Shown: positions 13,275 through 14,919 of the stretch, piece by piece
How the letters are laid out: each line of letters opens with the position of its first letter
Numbering within the stretch: the stretch's first letter is position 1
Assembly (NCBI GenBank): GCA_902465425.1
Contig: CABQNA010000014.1
Coordinates: 1-14,919 of the forward strand
DNA: 14,919 bases
From: an uncultured Collinsella sp.
GTDB taxonomy: Bacteria; Actinomycetota; Coriobacteriia; Coriobacteriales; Coriobacteriaceae
Reading direction: 5' to 3'
The notes under the pieces: model-generated
The model's input: only the letters and a program-made list of their open reading frames with translations
Database searches by the model: none
What the model was told of the DNA's origin: nothing
Program-made: the position numbers and the translations under genes

Positions 13275-14261
13275 TTACTCGTCGTCCTCGTCGTTGGGGT
13301 CGCCCTTGAGGGTGTTGATGTCCAGGTACTGGTTATCGTCCTCTTTTTGCTGGGTCTCCGACTCCGCTTGGGTGGGGCCGCGGAACAGCTGGAATCCCTC
13401 AAACGCAATGACACCGAGCAGGGCAATGATAATGGCGATAAAGGCAACCTTGACTGCCTGCGGAAATTCCGAGAAACGCAGCGCCTTTTCCTCGGCGTAA
13501 TAATCGGCGAAGCGCTCTTCGCCCGTGCTTTTGGTATACGCCGGCGCGGACGCGGCCTCCGGGTCATATTCCGGTGCGGGCGTGGCAGCGTACGGATCGT
13601 TGAGATAATCGCTCGATGCGGTGCCATAATCCTCGGTCTCGATGCGACCGTTGCCAGCATAGCCATCGGAATAATCGGAATATGCCGCACCGCCCTCATA
13701 GTCCGCGGCGCTCGTGTTGGCGGCAAAAAGCGGGTTAACTGGAACATCGAGCGCCGGCATGCCGGTAGAGGTCTCATCCAGATCGGCTGCAGCCCAGGAA
13801 TCGTGGGTAACCTGATGGGCAACGGGCTCATCGAGCCTTGTGACCGGAGGCTTGCGCGCCGCAGGAACGGGCAACTGCTGGGCGTTATACATAACGGTGC
13901 TGTCGGCCGATTTGCCCTGCGTCGCTGCAGCGAGAAATGCCGCCGTCTCGGACGGGTCGCTTGCGGGGCGGGGAGCGGGCGTGGGCGCCGAAGTGGGTGC
14001 GGGCGTAGGCGCGGGCGTCGAAACAGCCGACTGCGCAGGAGTCGGCGCAGATACGGGCTTAGGCGCAAGTGCGGGATTGGGGTTTGACGGGCGAGCCCCG
14101 CCGCTCATGAGTTCGTCGGCGGTCCACGGGCGATCATTCATCACGTCGTCAAGGCTCAGCGAAAACAGGTCGTCTTCACTCTCATCGAACATGTGGTGCA
14201 CATGTCCACCAATTGCCGGAATCAATCCGCGACCGGTGCATGATGCCTTGCTCAACGCCAT
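13275..14261 (-). CDS. Proline/alanine-rich single-pass membrane protein of unknown function
   Basis: 328 aa from the ATG at 14261, which has AAAGGA 9 nt upstream; longer in-frame starts lack a site. The N-terminus (MALSKASCTGRGLIPAIGG) is followed by an acidic stretch with FDESEDDLFSLSLDDVMN, then a low-complexity linker of APTP repeats (about residues 60-105), a disordered Tyr/Asp/Ser/Gly-rich part (about 180-245), one hydrophobic helix (about 270-293, AFIAIIIALLGVIAF) and a 35-residue very acidic tail ending NDEDDE. There is no signal peptide, so a large N-terminal cytoplasmic part and a short C-terminal tail are likely. I do not recognise the family. Gene order places it downstream of the YheO-type regulator on the same strand, with about 120 nt and its own -10 between them. 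Confidence 0.75.
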   Translation of the reverse strand: MALSKASCTGRGLIPAIGGHVHHMFDESEDDLFSLSLDDVMNDRPWTADELMSGGARPSNPNPALAPKPVSAPTPAQSAVSTPAPTPAPTSAPTPAPRPASDPSETAAFLAAATQGKSADSTVMYNAQQLPVPAARKPPVTRLDEPVAHQVTHDSWAAADLDETSTGMPALDVPVNPLFAANTSAADYEGGAAYSDYSDGYAGNGRIETEDYGTASSDYLNDPYAATPAPEYDPEAASAPAYTKSTGEERFADYYAEEKALRFSEFPQAVKVAFIAIIIALLGVIAFEGFQLFRGPTQAESETQQKEDDNQYLDINTLKGDPNDEDDE

Positions 14262-14295
14262 TCTGTCCCATCCTTTCGAAATACTAATGACATCG

Positions 14296-14313
14296 ATTAT
14301 ATGGAACTTTCCA
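14296..14313 (-). promoter_or_regulatory. Candidate -10 and small dyad for the proline-rich membrane protein gene
   Basis: A perfect -10 TATAAT lies at 14296-14301 on the - strand, about 35 nt upstream of the start codon; no good -35 is seen. The palindrome TGGAACTTTCCA (14302-14313) abuts it and could be an operator in place of a strong -35. Confidence 0.4.
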
Positions 14314-14384
14314 AGCGGCTCGGTCTTGGATTCGTGCTTTCCAGAACTCGCGCCCAAAAGGGGAGGGGCAATCCAGGCGAGTGC

Positions 14385-14919
14385 CTACTTGTCGCCGGCC
14401 GCCGCCTTGGCCTCATTGAGGTAGCTATAGAAGCTGTACTTGGAGATGCCAAAGAACTCGCAGGCGCGCTCGCTCGACTTGGAAATGAGGAAGGCACCGC
14501 GACGGTCGAGGTAGCCAATGGCACGAATGCGCTCGTCTTTGGTCATGAGTGCCGCGGGCTTGCCCACAAACTGCTCGCACTCGTGCAGCAGGTCCTCGAG
14601 CAGGTCGCCGATGTTCTTGGTAATGGGCTCGGGCTCGGTATAGCCCGTGCCGCCGGTGCCGGTAAAGGCGTCGAGCGAACGCTCAAAAGCCTTCATAAGC
14701 GTAATGTCAAAGTTGATGCCCAAAATGCCGACGGGCTTGCCCTCGTCGTTGCGGATAAAGATGGTCGAGGACTTGAGCAGCTTGCCATCGGTGGTTTTGG
14801 TGAGGTATGGCTCGCGGTCGTGCACGTCGGTGGTGCCCTCGTGCATGGACTCAAACACAATATGGCTGGGGCCGTCACCCAGTTTGCGCCCGCTGACGTG
14901 GCCGTTTTCGATCACTACG
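14385..14919 (-). CDS. YheO-type transcriptional regulator (PAS-like YheO domain plus HTH_22), 5' truncated
   Basis: The frame runs off the right edge of the window; the GTG at 14915 is internal to the typical VVIENG start of the YheO domain, so the N-terminus is missing. The YheO PAS-like ligand-sensing domain is visible as ENGHVSGRKLGDG and STIFIRNDEGKPVGILGINFD. The C-terminal HTH_22 DNA-binding domain is KDERIRAIGYLDRRGAFLIS...ACEFFGISKYSFYSYL. About 178 codons are present, compared with 210-240 aa for the family. Members regulate amino acid or other catabolic genes (DauR is one); the ligand here is unknown. An inverted repeat ACTCGC/GCGAGT (14346-14382) surrounds the stop and could end the transcript. 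Confidence 0.85.
   Translation of the reverse strand, partial: VVIENGHVSGRKLGDGPSHIVFESMHEGTTDVHDREPYLTKTTDGKLLKSSTIFIRNDEGKPVGILGINFDITLMKAFERSLDAFTGTGGTGYTEPEPITKNIGDLLEDLLHECEQFVGKPAALMTKDERIRAIGYLDRRGAFLISKSSERACEFFGISKYSFYSYLNEAKAAAGDK

Noticed and set aside
13073..14087. Long Arg-rich open frames overlapping the proline-rich membrane protein on both strands
   Set aside because: They are shadows: the 13275-14261 frame alone has a good start site, a membrane helix and a sensible domain layout.

Overview
The window looks like a chromosomal segment of a high-GC, anaerobic gut actinobacterium of the Coriobacteriia, most likely Collinsella or a close relative. That assignment rests on codon use, the anaerobic molybdenum-hydroxylase genes and the overall gene content, and is an inference without database support. 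Both ends cut through genes: a ygfK-type oxidoreductase lacks its 5' end on the left, and a YheO-type regulator lacks its 5' end on the right.

Region 1 (2-5597) is a tight + strand operon: YgfK-like FAD/Fe-S oxidoreductase, an RnfB-like four-cluster polyferredoxin, and a two-subunit-fused (2Fe-2S plus molybdopterin) xanthine dehydrogenase of the selenium-dependent type. It is closed by a clear intrinsic terminator. The three products make a plausible electron chain from a purine or other N-heterocycle at the Mo site through 2Fe-2S and ferredoxin clusters to FAD/NAD(P).

Region 2 (5598-9350) is an accessory block. Three arrays of one palindromic repeat family, with a period of 62 (occasionally 61) bp, lie in the intergenic gaps around two genes: an orphan AbiEi/DUF559-like protein on the - strand and an AAA ATPase with a DUF234 nuclease-like C-terminus on the + strand. 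The ATPase gene is preceded by a perfect 22-bp inverted repeat sitting on its promoter.

Region 3 (9400-9930) holds what looks like an undescribed type I toxin-antitoxin module. A 41-aa hydrophobic/cationic peptide on the - strand has a very strong ribosome binding site. A convergent ~86-nt + strand RNA with its own promoter and terminator overlaps its 3' end, and a LexA-like SOS box lies over the toxin promoter. A separate + strand terminator follows.

Region 4 (10093-13176) has an ERI-1-like DEDDh exonuclease whose third catalytic motif seems lost, then a DUF262/DUF1524 (GmrSD-type) restriction gene split by a frameshift. Region 5 (13275-14919) has, on the - strand, a YheO-type regulator followed downstream by a proline-rich single-pass membrane protein. 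Regions 2-4 together read as a small defence/toxin-rich accessory island with partly decayed members, set between ordinary metabolic and regulatory genes.
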